DNA from: Symsagittifera roscoffensis
Taxonomy: Eukaryota; Xenacoelomorpha; Acoela; Convolutidae
Length of the DNA: 64,000 nt
Reading direction: 5' to 3'
NCBI RefSeq assembly: GCF_963678635.1
Contig: NC_087067.1
Location: forward strand, 4,039,072-4,103,071
Shown piece by piece: positions 43,307 to 54,420 of the stretch. The notes under the pieces are model-generated. The model was not told where the DNA came from, did no database searches, and worked only from the letters and a program-made list of their open reading frames with translations. Numbering within the stretch: the first letter of the stretch is position 1; each line of letters begins with the position of its first letter. The position numbers and the translations under genes were made by a program.

Positions 43307-44260
43307 TTTTTAAAAAGTTTTCTCAATGTTGAGAGAATTCGATTTCAAACTTTTTAGATTATTTCTGAGCAAGTACAGCAAGCGAGTAACAAGTTATGAG
43401 CAAAAATTGAGCAATAAATTAATTCTACACATAAATAAACGGTTTTTAAACTTTCATTCTCTGAATAAAAACAAAAAAAATCTTCGAAAAAAAATCACTT
43501 CAAAAAAATAAACTTTGCGATTTTGCTATGAAATCCTACAAAACTATTGTTTGCTGAAGTCAGTGGAAACTACCGGGCGCTTGTCGCTTTTCTTCCTACA
43601 CACCGAAAAACAATTTTGAACAATTTTTTCGGCCAGAACCTTCTGTACTACTTGCTCAGGAACCGGCTATCTTTGTATGTATTGTATTCCATTCTTATCT
43701 GACAGATAAAAAAATAACAGGGATAATTTTCAGCTGGTCCGGATTTGTTCGTTAACCTAATTTTTATTTCTTTTGGCTAGTTTGTTGGAAGTCTTTAAGA
43801 TGAAGGGATTTTTACTGACAAAAAATGCGCTATCGAAGCATCCGGCTCTTTTGATTTACTCACAGAGGTACCAATGTGTATATCTGGAGTTAAGTTTTCC
43901 TTTTTAAAATTTCAAGTTTTTCAGATCTAATTTTCTAAACAAAAAATATTACTAAAATGTAACTCTTGTTCTAGTCATAAATAATTGTATCAGATGTAAT
44001 TTAGGCATATGATAGTGGCATATTTTGAAAATTCGTTATTCGAAAAGAAAAAATGCGGATTCAAAAAGAAAAGATGCTTGTTTGGCTACCATTTTTTGCT
44101 AAGAAAAGCATTCATGCATTAAAAAAATTAAGTGTTTCAAGTTAATTTGAGTATTTCGAATTAAAGGGATAACTAATTGAAAAGCAAAGATGAACAATAA
44201 GAATAATAAGATACTAATAAGAATCATAAGATACCCGAGATAACTGAATTTTACTTAAGT
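43307..44260. other. Intergenic; one end of a hairpin-family relative
   Basis: At 43628-43690, ttcggccagaaccttctgta...ccggctatctttgta resembles, in inverse, the end at 53836-53890 (ggatagccggtag...cagaatgttccgacc). No gene is supportable. Confidence 0.4.
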
Positions 44261-44625
44261 CAACTAAATTCGAAAATGGTGAAATCTGAATTACTTTCTT
44301 TAATGTTTGTTTCGTTCTAACTGAGGGAAAAGTTAAACTATGTTACCTAATAGGTTTTTGATTCAACTTTTGAAAACAGTTTATCCAATTCAAGGATTTT
44401 ATGATCTTTCATATCACTTTAGAAACTTGGATGGCCTGCCTAAGTTTGAACTTTATATAGAAATTAATCAAAAATGCAATCATTTTATGGCATAATAAAC
44501 TAATCCATAAGCTGAATTTGAAGGAAAACATGAAAATAGCGAAGCAGTAAATCCGTTGAAAAAAACCCAGACTGAATTAAATCATGCAGCTGAATCAAGA
44601 TGTGCGCTACTAGACACTATTTCGA
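44261..44625 (+). repeat. Duplicated GT31 3' flank (copy 2)
   Basis: This is a diverged copy of 42840-43200 in the same orientation, from tcaactaaattcgaaaatgg to atcatgcagctgaatcaaga. No glycosyltransferase coding sequence precedes it. It may mark a third, lost tandem gene copy, or a duplication of flank only. Confidence 0.6.
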
Positions 44626-45657
44626 ACAATAAATTAGTCAAAATTATTTTCCGTTCCGATCATTGAAAATGGGGAGGAACTTTGTATTCGGGTGATTTTA
44701 AATTTTTTTCCACGCAAAAACAGCTACCACAAATAATCGTCGAACTTGTTTGAAGGATAAATCACATTAAAACCTTTTCAGTCGTGTTTCAAATGACATT
44801 AAAAATATTCAAAGAAAAAACTCGACAAAAACTGGTTAGAAATTTTTGATTTTTTTGTCTATTTTTGAGCAGTAAAGCGATGAACTAACGTTCGTTATAT
44901 GTGAAAATTAGCAATTTAGGATAAAAAACTTAATTTTATTGAACAAAAAACTAGTTTTGGAAGCTTCTCTTAGCGCTTCTTTGCCAAAAAACTCTCTAAA
45001 AATATATTTATAATGCGAAAAGTTAAAAAAAAGCTAGTTTTTTTTGTTCATTTATTTTTTGAAGAGTTTTGTGGTTGTTCAAGCCTAATTCGTTCAATTT
45101 CTGATCGTTGTGTAGTTATTATCACACGAAGTACACGGAAAGGTACTAACTTGAAGAAATAAGGAAGATTTTTTTCCAGAGAATGTGGTCGGAACATTCT
45201 GCGCTACTTTTACAGCAACCAGCTATCCTTGTTTTTTAAATTATTTTTTGTCCTCTGAATAGTTTATTAAACTTATTTCTGCTGAAGGAAAATTTGCTAA
45301 CAAAAGTGCTTCATCAAAAGCTGCACGTACAAAATTCGGCTCTCTTCCCAATTTCTGTTTTCATAATTATTTTATGTGTAATTATGGCTGAAAGCGCCAA
45401 AACGTCGTAAAGGGTGCAAAAGAGCCGAAAAGTCAAGTTATGTCGGAAAAAGATTAAGAAATTGAACGGTATCTGGGCTCTTTTTTCTTTTTTCCCACCT
45501 CACGTAAGCATCAGTTTTACAACAAAGGGTTTTATAAGGTTAATTATGGAGGCCAAATATAGAAGGAAAAAAAGGTCGGTGTCTGCAAAAGTCGAATAAG
45601 GTCAAACGAAGTCGAGCGAAATTGATCGCGAACTGTGTTTCACTTATAAAAATCAAC
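44626..45657. other. Intergenic; one end of a hairpin-family relative
   Basis: At 45180-45240, aatgtggtcggaacattctg...ccagctatccttgttt is the inverse of the 53831/57575 end sequence. No gene is supportable. Confidence 0.4.
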
Positions 45658-46200
45658 AAGACTGCTCGTATCAGGGCGAAGCCCTGAATGTTCCGACTGC
45701 ATTTTAAGGTTTATGGAGCAGTAATAACATAAAACAATTAAATGTAATAAAATGAAACGAAATTTTTTTTCTCTAAAGTTTGAAATTTTTTATGGAAATC
45801 ATCACCCCACACGTCATATAAAGTACAAAAGGATAAATTTCGCTCATTGTAACAAATCAATTATGGCAATAATTATGGCTTTCAACCACCAACTTGGAAA
45901 GATTTCTAAGACATATTAAATCTCCGCTTACGTGTTAATATCACGAAATATATCGCGCGTTAATTGTCCCAAATTGGCCAAAATGGCAATCTTTAAACCC
46001 CCGTAACTCTACGAAAAATGATCGCAGGTAAAATATCTTTTCAAATTTGAGCTCAGGACAACAATACTTTTCAAATGATAAAAAAAATTCCGTCAAAAAT
46101 GGCTAGTTAAAAAGTCGAAATTCGTCTGAAGAAAAAAAAACTCACCCCGAGCACAAATATTCCGTTACTTTCGGAACAACAAGATCAAACAAAGTCGAGC
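45658..46200 (+). repeat. Hairpin-ended repeat family, most intact copy (c)
   Basis: This starts AAGACTGCTCGTA, then the perfect hairpin TCAGGGC GAA GCCCTGA (45671-45687), then ATGTTCCGACTGC. The body contains cacacgtcatataaag, ttaattgtcccaaattggcc, ggcaatctttaaacccccgt, gagctcaggacaac and ccgtcaaaaatggctag. The far end is caccccgagcacaaatattc, then cgttactttcggaacaacaa. The body has no ORF. Copies in the opposite orientation lie at 49390-49795, 49985-50445 and 50550-51452. Confidence 0.8.
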
Positions 46201-46377
46201 AAAATTTCACTAACAAAGGTGAATAAATTTTTTCCAATTTCTCAACCCCCTCGTAAAATCAAACTATTCATAAATTGTTCACACAGCGTTTTGCATGTAA
46301 GAAATCATGTTAAAATTTGTTCATCTGTTCACGCTGACATGTTTTATTGCAGTTTATAACGTCAAAAGGCAATTTAA

Positions 46378-46471
46378 GGATCTACTTAACAATCTCTACC
46401 CACCTATTGTAACTACTAAAGAATCTCTCCCCCCCCCCTTTCTTGAAATGGGGAGATTGTTAAGTAGATCC
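46378..46471. mobile_element. 94-bp MITE with perfect 19-bp TIR and 8-bp TSD, copy 1
   Basis: GGATCTACTTAACAATCTC (46378-46396) is exactly complemented at 46453-46471. The target duplication caatttaa occurs at 46370-46377 and 46472-46479. An 8-bp duplication is characteristic of hAT and P-type transposases. The element is far too short to code. Confidence 0.9.
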
Positions 46472-46479
46472 CAATTTAA

Positions 46480-47345
46480 ATAGACTTTCATAAATTGAAA
46501 AAAAAATCAAAGAAGGGAACTGGAAAAGAGCCCACTAAATGACATCATTGAACCGTTTCGGTTGAGTCATACTTCGGGAATCTTAGCTCGGCCGTTGATA
46601 AGCTGTTCGCTGTATTGATTGTCAGTTGTATGCGATGGTGTGCAGTCTTGCTGAATTCCCAGGCTGGTTGGTTCATTTATTAAACTAGGGCATTACTATA
46701 TTACGCTTTAATAAAGGTAAAAATCTTTTACAATCAATGAAATCAATCTAATCTTTTGCAGGTGTATTAATCCGAACCATGACGCAACAATAATTGAATG
46801 CTTTCTCAGGACTTTCAACGTTTAAATATAATCCCATGAAAAAAAATCCCTCCAAAAATGAAATTTACAACATTCAAATACACTTCACGTTTGACAGAAT
46901 AAATTATTTTCCTTTTCTAACTATTGTAAAATCAGATTGTTTCAGTTTTTGAACACGTCGCAGCATGATAAACTGCTGATAATACAGTCAATTTTTTACT
47001 ACTTTATTCAACTTGATATAGAAGGAATAATTTAACTGGGAAAATATAATTGGTTTCCGTTTCAGCTCTCTAACTCGCTTTTAATGGTTTTTATTTGACT
47101 GATTTACTAAAATTTTTTGTGGTTTATTTTTGGTTGCACGATGAAATGGCTGGCGAAAATATCAAGGTTGGTTCAATTTTCTAGTTTATTTTTGAATTAT
47201 GCAGAATGGCCCAATTATGCAGACCTAGCGTTTGTTTCTTGATTCAAATCTTGTTCAATTCCTGTAGTCTTTCATGGATACTAAAATACCCTTTTCACTT
47301 TTAAGTGTTCATTTTTTGGCTCTTTTCCACCCCTCCTCCCGCCAT
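46480..47345. other. Intergenic, nothing recognised
   Basis: No supportable gene or structure. Confidence 0.35.
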
Positions 47346-47353
47346 TCAAAATC

Positions 47354-47452
47354 GGATCCACTTAACAATCTACCCTCCCCCTTTCAAGAAAGGGGGGATT
47401 CTTTAGTAGATACAATAGGGGGGGGGGGGGGGGGAGATAGTTAAGTATATCC
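47354..47452. mobile_element. 99-bp MITE of the same family with 8-bp TSD, copy 2
   Basis: The left end ggatccacttaacaatct and the right end gagatagttaagtatatcc are inverted with a few changes. The target duplication tcaaaatc is exact at 47346-47353 and 47453-47460. It is in the opposite internal orientation to 46378-46471. An ~18-G run in it is assembly-sensitive. Confidence 0.88.
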
Positions 47453-47460
47453 TCAAAATC

Positions 47461-49004
47461 TATACTTTTTATAGTTGTTTTACGTGTGATTATGTCTAAA
47501 CAGGTGATGTTATGATGTAAGGTATGAAGAACAACGCTGTTCATAATTTTTAATTTGTTCACCGTGCTAAGTTTCATAGCATTTATGACTATGCTAAAAT
47601 AGTTTTTCATAATTGAAATTCAAACTTGGTGGAAAGTGGAAAAAAGACCTTTTTTGACAAAAGCCGTGATCGCTTTCCAAACATTCGAACATAACTACTG
47701 AACGAGTTTTTTTTGCATGCAGTTTGTAGGCATGGGCACAACAGGTGTTCTCCGCGATGAGCTCGTACGGGGCTTTTTATATTAGGCGAAAACTGTATTA
47801 GGCGAAAACAAAAGTGTTAAATTTAGGCGAAAATTTTAAGGATAAAAGTGTATAATTTAGCAAAAATCCCCCTAATTTTCAAGACGACATTGACAAGAAG
47901 CGGTCAAAGACTACATAACCGGCTCTAATTTTTGTAAGGAGTCCTAGCCTTTTTGCCCTACCCTCTTTATATGTAGCAAGGGAATGACATACAATTTCTG
48001 CTAAATTGTACACATTTTTTATCAAAATTTTCGCCTAATTTTAAAACTTTTATTTTGGCATAATTTAGTTTTCGCAAAAAACGATCCAACTATTTAACTT
48101 GAACCTGCCACCTATTGTTGTATATCACCCAAATCAAAATAGTATGGGTGAACTCAAGATGCCAGAGTTTGTGGGTAGTTTTGTAATTTTTGCCCCTTTC
48201 AGGCTGTTTTTCAGTTTTTGGCCAGTTTCTAGATAGTACTGATGATCTATTTGAGCATTTTTTTTTTCAGTTTTGTTCTCGAACTTGGGTGAATTATTGA
48301 AACTTAAAACCAAGAAGAAAATTTTAGTATATCTACCCTCGTAAAAAAATTCCTTCGCCTTTTGATTGTTTGAAAAGGTTATTTTTTTATCTCGGCTCAT
48401 ATCAGGGTTAGAATGTTTAAAAAGAGGTGATAAAAAATTGTTCGAACTGGAGATACTTTTTTTCCAGCAATTCTTAAAAAGTTGGAACTATTTATATATA
48501 GTAGGGGGTTCTTACGAGAATTGAGGCGCATCGAAGCACATTCATGGGTGGTTGAGTGTGATATCTGAGTCGTGATTCGAGTTTCAAAAAGATGTTCTAA
48601 AATAATTTTGTGCAGAGAAAAACTTTTTTGTCATTCAAACAATTATACTGATTAAGTGATAGGACTTAATGAGATCAAAAATAAGGCTAAAGTTGCAGAA
48701 TGATTGGATATCACTGGCTGATTTCAATGTTTTTAGGCTATTAAATTTTCATCAATTAATTATGAGACGCAGCGAATGAACTACTGTTGGAATAATACTT
48801 TGATTTTTTTTTCCAAGACGCGGAATATTTACACGATGCAATTAATTCGCACTCATAATCGATTCAAATTGAATTGAGGCAAGGTGATTAATCTTATTAA
48901 TTCCATAAATGACTCAAGTTTTAACACTTTGAAATTATCAGTCTAAAAATCATAGTTTTGCCAATATTTCATTACCAAAAACTACTCGAGACTAATTACT
49001 GGGC
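47461..49004. other. Intergenic with repeat fragments
   Basis: Around 47780-48070, aggcgaaaattttaaggata and its inverse (aaaattttcgcctaa) suggest a decayed fold-back. At 48104-48129 tgccacctattgttgtatat is an isolated end of the 39365 MITE family. No gene is supportable. Confidence 0.45.
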
Positions 49005-49048
49005 AGCCGCAACATTCAAGGCATTGTCTTGATACGAGTAGTCTTGTT
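49005..49048 (-). repeat. Hairpin-ended repeat family, isolated end (d)
   Basis: The minus strand reads CAAGACTACTCGTA, then TCAAGAC AAT GCCTTGA (49032-49016, six of seven pairs), then ATGTTGCGGCTGC. Confidence 0.65.
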
Positions 49049-49389
49049 TTAGTATTGCAACTTATAACCACTCATGTAAAGAAAATAAAAGAAATTTGGT
49101 GTTCTGTAAAATCCAGAGAATAGTTTGGATTCCGCTTTTTTCATACAGCCAACTGATATTGGAAAATGAATTTTTTTGCAAAAACTGAGGCTACTGCTTA
49201 GTTCCAAAAAACTATGATGCGCACCAAAAGAATTTTTTATTCCAAATCTCGAATCATTAGACTCAAGAGGCTGTATTTTTTTTAGCGAATCTGTTGAACT
49301 GTTCGATCTTTTTTTTTCACAAATAGAAAATTAGTTAATTAGATTCCTCAGATAATATTTGAAAATGGCGAATGCTTCCTTCGCTACAC

Positions 49390-49795
49390 TTATTGTTCCG
49401 AAATTTGTAATGAAAATAATGGAATATTTGTGCTCGGGGTGGTTTTTTTTCTTCAGAGAAATTTCGACTTTTTAATTAGCCATTTTTGACAGAATTTTTA
49501 TAAACATTCGAAAGGTATTGTTGTACTGAGCTTAAATTTGAAACGATATTTAACCAGTGAGCGTTTTTCGCGTAAGCGGAGATATAATCCGTCGTAGAAA
49601 TCATTTCAAATGATGCTCATTTGCATTAATTGGGTTGTTACTAGGAGCGAAATTTATCACTCAGAATTTTATATGGCGTGTGCGGGGATGATTTTTCGTT
49701 TTATTAAATTTTTTCATGTTATTACTGCCTCAGAGACCTTAAAGGCAGTCGGATTTTTTAGAGCTTCACCCTAATACGAGCAGTCTTGTTTTTTT
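49390..49795 (-). repeat. Hairpin-ended repeat family, copy e
   Basis: On the minus strand this starts CAAGACTGCTCGTA, then TTAGGGT GAA GCTCTAA (49774-49758). All seven pairs form with two G-T wobbles, although the primary sequence has changed. The far end tgttccgaaatttg and gtgctcggggtgg matches copy c in inverse. Confidence 0.75.
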
Positions 49796-49984
49796 CGAGA
49801 TTGAGTATTCTGATGCGTCAAACAGTGTTTACCTCTAGCCTAAAATGTGGTGGTTGGCAATTGAGAAGACGTTTTGTATAGGCGTGGCTTCACGCGCCTA
49901 TACCAAATCCGCTTAGTCGTCATTGTTAAAGAAATTGCAATTAATCTGTGAACCTTAATTTGGTGTGAAAAATTACTTGCGAAT

Positions 49985-50445
49985 TATTGTTCCGACTTTC
50001 AAAGAGGGTAACGGAAAGTTTGTGCTCGGCTGATTTTTTCTCCAGACAAATTTCACTTTTTTAACTAGCCATTATTGACAGAATTTTTATCAGCCAAAAG
50101 GTTTAGCTCATATTAAAAAAGATATTTCACCTCTGATCATTTCGTAAAGTTATAGGGGTTTGAAGACTGCCTATTTGAACGCGTAAGCGGTGATTTAATC
50201 CCTCTTAGAAATTGATTCAAAATTGGTTGAAGCTTGCTATTCATCATAATCGCTACGTTGCAAGGAGTAAAATCTATCACTTATTATTTTAACTTGCGTG
50301 TGGGGGATTTAAAAAATTTTGGAAAATTGTTTCGTTTTTTTTTTTTGATATTTTCATCAATATTTTAATGCGAACACTGCTCCATAGACCTAAAATGGCA
50401 GTCGGCTTATTCAGGGTTTTGTCCTGATAGGAGCAGTCGTGGTAC
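49985..50445 (-). repeat. Hairpin-ended repeat family, copy f
   Basis: The hairpin region is at 50427-50411 (TCAGGAC AAA ACCCTGA, five of seven pairs). The body follows copy c in inverse, from tgttccgactttcaaagagg through gtgctcgg, ttttaactagcc and gcgtaagcgg to the hairpin end ggagcagtcg. Confidence 0.75.
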
Positions 50446-50549
50446 AGTTTAGATTTTTTCCGCTTCTTTAATTTAAACTCTTGTCGACTCATGGCCCAGC
50501 CCACTAGTCTTTTAGAGTAGCCAGCCCTCTAATATAGTACTTTTCTTTC

Positions 50550-51452
50550 AATTTTTGCAGAAGTTAAAGGAATACTTATGCTCAGGCTGGTTTTTTATTT
50601 TTGGGGTAACCTTCAAACTGGTATCAAGCACTTTGTGACCGAACCAACCTACTTCATTACCTGAAAGATATTGATGTCTTGATCTCAAAACGTACAAAAA
50701 ATTTACTTGCTTTTCTTTATTGGAAGATTTTGAGAGTTTAAAAGTTAGTCAATTTCGTTAATTTGGGATGGTTTTTGTACATTGTATTTTGTTCTATAAA
50801 TTATGACCGGCGAAATAACCCTGCAAGAAAATAAATTTTGTATATTTTTCCAAATTGAGTTGAGGCAAGCAATTACTAAAAGTATGGCATCTTTTAAGTA
50901 CTTTTTATAGCGATTTCCTTTTTTTGCTTCATCTTTTGTTGTTACGGCTTTCAAAAAAATGACGGAGTTGTTATACTTGGGGGTGATGTTTCTCATTCAG
51001 TTCAGACCAATTTCGATTTCATAATTCGGCGTTTTTGATAAAATTAATTTATTCAGTCTGAAAAATGTCTGAAGCTCAAAGAAAAAGAATTCGCCGACGA
51101 ATATTTTTTTCTAAAATTGTAGGCTTGTTAAAAGTCTAAGTTTGGCCAATTTGGGATAACTCCCGCGCAATTTGGGATAACTCCCGCGCAATATATTGCG
51201 TTTTTTCACATTTAGGCAGCAAATTAAATCATTATAATTTCAGTTGAGGCGAGCAACTCGGCCATGTTTTTACGCAACAAGACGCCAATTACATGACATA
51301 GTACTTATTATAGCGTGTGGAGCAAATTTTTCAGCAAAAAAGTTGAATAAATGTTGAAGTTTTCTAAATGTAGTAAAATCAAAAATTGTTCCATGCACAA
51401 TAAAGGGAAGTCGGAACATTCGGGGCTTCGCGCTGATACGAGCAGTCTTGTT
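50550..51452 (-). repeat. Hairpin-ended repeat family, longer or composite copy g
   Basis: The hairpin end is at 51436-51420 (TCAGCGC GAA GCCCCGA, five of seven pairs) followed outward by gagcagtcttg. Two far-end-like phrases (ggaatacttatgctcaggct near 50570; cggagttgttatacttgggg near 50965) suggest one copy inserted into or fused with another. Confidence 0.6.
51149..51190. repeat. 20-bp tandem duplication
   Basis: The unit aatttgggataactcccgcgc occurs twice head to tail inside copy g. Confidence 0.85.
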
Positions 51453-51627
51453 TCTGATTGTTAGCGTTTTGGCAAACTAGTAAAAGATGAAAGCCATATA
51501 AAGAACATACATTGAATGTTTGGGTTTCAAGCGCCAAGATAAACTTAGGTCCTTGCTTTGGTTAAACAAATCCGTATTTGAACCTTAATCTGCTCAATAG
51601 TATATTGCATTTTATCTTCGAGTTTTG

Positions 51628-52995
51628 ATGTTGAATTTTATGCTTAGGTGTCTTCAAAACCGAACAACGCTGCTGAAATATTTCATCATTTTCCTACTTG
51701 CATTATGTTTATTTGCAACCATGCAAACTTTTATAACCTCTGCGATTGCTGAAAAGTCGTCTAAACTGAACCATATGAAAAATCGCCGAATGAAGTTTTC
51801 AGCGAGCGACGAGGAAAACTCGGGATCTGAGGAAACGATTGACGGAAGATCGGGAAAAGACGGCGAGTCTGGAAAGTTTCACTGGTCAGGTTCCAGTCTC
51901 TCCTTATTCGGTAAAAGTGATGTGATCAAATCAGGCGTGCTGCGCTATCCATTCAAGTTTCCCGATTTGACCAATCTCTTTGTCCATAATCAAACGAGAA
52001 CTCTCCATTCGGAACTCGTTCAAAACGAGAACAAGTCATCAACATCATCAGAAGAACAAATCAAAAAAGGTCAAACTTTGTTTACAGATAGCAAAAAGAA
52101 TATTTTTAACACTGAAGATAGCTTTCTAATCAAGCAGTTACACGCTTGTCGCGAAATATCTCAGCAACATCAAAAATTGGTGCTAATTCTAATTCCGTCC
52201 GAGCCTAAAAACTCGCTACGTCGTGAAATAATCAGATCGTCTTGGCTCAAAGTTACTCGAAATCTAACAGACAAATACGTGCTGAAACACTTGTTTATTC
52301 TCGGAAAAACGTCCGACTCGAAAAACACGAAATCTTTAAGCTGGAAAATTACGTTTGATTTATTGAAACTTGAAAATTCGGTGTATAACGATTTGTTAGT
52401 CGGTGATTTCATCGAAGATTACTGGAATTTGACGTACAAAACAATGTTTGGCGTCACTTTTGCCAACTTCTATTGCCAAAATGCCGATTATGTTTTTAAA
52501 ATTGACGACGACGTTTTTGTGAGACCTGAAAAATTTGTTCCACTTTTAGATAATTTACCGAAATCGGAGTTTTTCGGTGGCAATTGTATTAAGAAAGGCA
52601 AACCGCATCGGACAAAAAAGTCGAAATGGTACATATCTAAGGAAGAATTCCCAAGGGTCAGGTACCCCCCCTTTTGTTACGGTCCCTCGTACGCTTTCAC
52701 CGGAGATATGATTCCCTATTTGTTCAATGCAACTTTGCAGGTAAATTTCTTCAAACTTGAAGACGTTTACATGGGATTATGTATCGAAAAAGCGGGCAAA
52801 ACTGTTCAAAATGTTGCCGGTGTCTCGAATACCTCTCCAAAATACACTTATTGCGTTTACAAGGATTTGGCTTTAGCTCATGGAATCGAACCTACCAAAT
52901 GGAGTATGTATTACAGAGATTTAACAAAAAGAGCGCCTCAAAAAATTGTCTGCCCAAAGAAAGTGTCGAGAAAAAGCAGTCGGCAATTGAGATAA
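51628..52995 (+). CDS. GT31 beta-1,3-galactosyltransferase-like protein, gene 2
   Basis: An uninterrupted 455-residue ORF starts at ATG 51628 (MLNFMLRCLQ). Residues ~15-32 form a hydrophobic signal anchor (LLKYFIIFLLALCLFA) after a short basic tail, so it is a type II Golgi protein. Residues ~33-165 are a Ser/charged stem. The catalytic part has RSSW, DFIEDYWNLTYKT, the full DDD motif at 293-295 (KIDDDVFV), YPPFCYGPSY from 346, and EDVYMG from 378. Several N-x-S/T sequons occur. The family transfers galactose or N-acetylglucosamine in beta-1,3 linkage using a nucleotide sugar and a divalent metal. Length is somewhat above the common 300-400. It is intronless, in contrast to gene 1, with which it shares long stretches (ADYVFKID, FFKLEDVYMGLC). 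A polyadenylation signal lies at 53149. Confidence 0.9.
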   Translation: MLNFMLRCLQNRTTLLKYFIIFLLALCLFATMQTFITSAIAEKSSKLNHMKNRRMKFSASDEENSGSEETIDGRSGKDGESGKFHWSGSSLSLFGKSDVIKSGVLRYPFKFPDLTNLFVHNQTRTLHSELVQNENKSSTSSEEQIKKGQTLFTDSKKNIFNTEDSFLIKQLHACREISQQHQKLVLILIPSEPKNSLRREIIRSSWLKVTRNLTDKYVLKHLFILGKTSDSKNTKSLSWKITFDLLKLENSVYNDLLVGDFIEDYWNLTYKTMFGVTFANFYCQNADYVFKIDDDVFVRPEKFVPLLDNLPKSEFFGGNCIKKGKPHRTKKSKWYISKEEFPRVRYPPFCYGPSYAFTGDMIPYLFNATLQVNFFKLEDVYMGLCIEKAGKTVQNVAGVSNTSPKYTYCVYKDLALAHGIEPTKWSMYYRDLTKRAPQKIVCPKKVSRKSSRQLR

Positions 52996-53148
52996 TCGAC
53001 AGTTAAGATTGTCGAAAGTGCCAAAAATTGACACCAAATTAAAAAAAAACTTCAAATCTATTCCTCGCTTTTCTGCCAGTTTAACCGTGAAAACTCTAAC
53101 TTTTGCCTAGTAAAACTTCTTTTGCTTTCCCTATTTGTTGTATTATAT

Positions 53149-53154
53149 AATAAA
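53149..53154 (+). terminator. Polyadenylation signal AATAAA of GT31 gene 2
   Basis: This lies ~155 bp after the stop codon in AT-rich sequence, a usual distance for a short 3' UTR. Confidence 0.5.
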
Positions 53155-53830
53155 CAATAAGCGTATAAATTTAGTATTATAAAAACTGCTCAACAATTTC
53201 CAACGAAGTTGTTCAGAAACAATTTGTTAGATTCGTACTAAAATTTGAAGCATATCTTTACCAAAATTTTTCTCTCGATGTTCGAGTAGGGACTTTGACG
53301 AGAAGGCGAAAAGTGTTTTGAAATGAAATAGTCGGAAAATTTTGTCATCAATTTTTGAGACACTGTGCTGAAAATTTATTCTTGGAGAGTGGTCGTCGAA
53401 ACTTGAGCATTTGATCAACAAATTTTGCATTTAGCGAAGTTTTCTTTCTAAATAAGCCCTATTATCGGTTGATTAGTCTGAATTCTGATTGAAAGTATTA
53501 ATTCTCCCACCCAACTTCTGTACCGTTACTGATAACAATTAAAATTGCTATTTTTGCAAATTTCTCTGGAATCGTCCATCAGAACAAGACCTAGACTACT
53601 ATATACATCTACAAATTGAAATGAGTATCATCAAATGTTCCAGCTACACCGATAAAAGAAAAATCGGAAAACAAGTATTAAAGTTATTTTTTAATAAAGG
53701 GCCATAAAAGTTTGAAAAAGAGGCCATAATGGCTTAAATAGCGTTAAAATTATAATTAGTAGAAAATCGGAGGTCTAGATATGATTCTAGATATGTCTAA
53801 AACGAAAAAAAAATTAAACCGATGAGCAAA
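53155..53830. other. Intergenic, nothing recognised
   Basis: No supportable gene. This separates GT31 gene 2 from the tandem duplication. Confidence 0.35.
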
Positions 53831-54144
53831 AAGGATAAAGAAACAAGGATAGCCGGTAGCTGTGCAGGTAGCACAGAATGTTCCGACCACATTCATAAAA
53901 TATTACAGAAAAAAATTTTCAAGTTTCTTCTGCGTGATGTGATTATTGAACTTATAAAACTATACAAACGCGTACAAAAATAGTGGATTAACAATAAAAT
54001 ACTGCAGTTGCCTTCAAAAAAAGAAATTGCCTTCAAAAAAAAAACAAGTTACTTTGGTTACTTGTTGTTCAATTCAATTTTTTTCTGCCTAACTTTGACA
54101 TTTTCGTTACTTTTTTTATGTTATTCAAAAATTATTAGAAACTT

Positions 54145-54420
54145 TCGGGGGGGGGGGGTAAAGTTCGAGTTGGACTGATCCTGCTTCCATTACCCCCCCC
54201 TCCCCTAGTGTTTGCCCATTTACAACAACAAACCCCCCCCCCGGGGGCGTTCAGTGGGGGGGGGGGGTATGTTTAGGTGGGGAGGGGGTGGGTTCAGGTG
54301 AATGAGGGGGTGAGTTCAGGTGGGGAGGGGGTGGTATTCAGGGGGCGTTCAGAGGGGGGGGTAGGTTTAGGTGGGGGAGGGGGTGGGACGGGAGGGGATC
54401 AAAGGGGCAAACGTTATGAG
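54145..54420 (+). repeat. G-rich tract (unit 1)
   Basis: G runs of up to ten, a C run, and repeats of ggttcaggtgggga-type units. Strong G-quadruplex potential. The homopolymers differ in length from 57892-58155. Confidence 0.8.
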
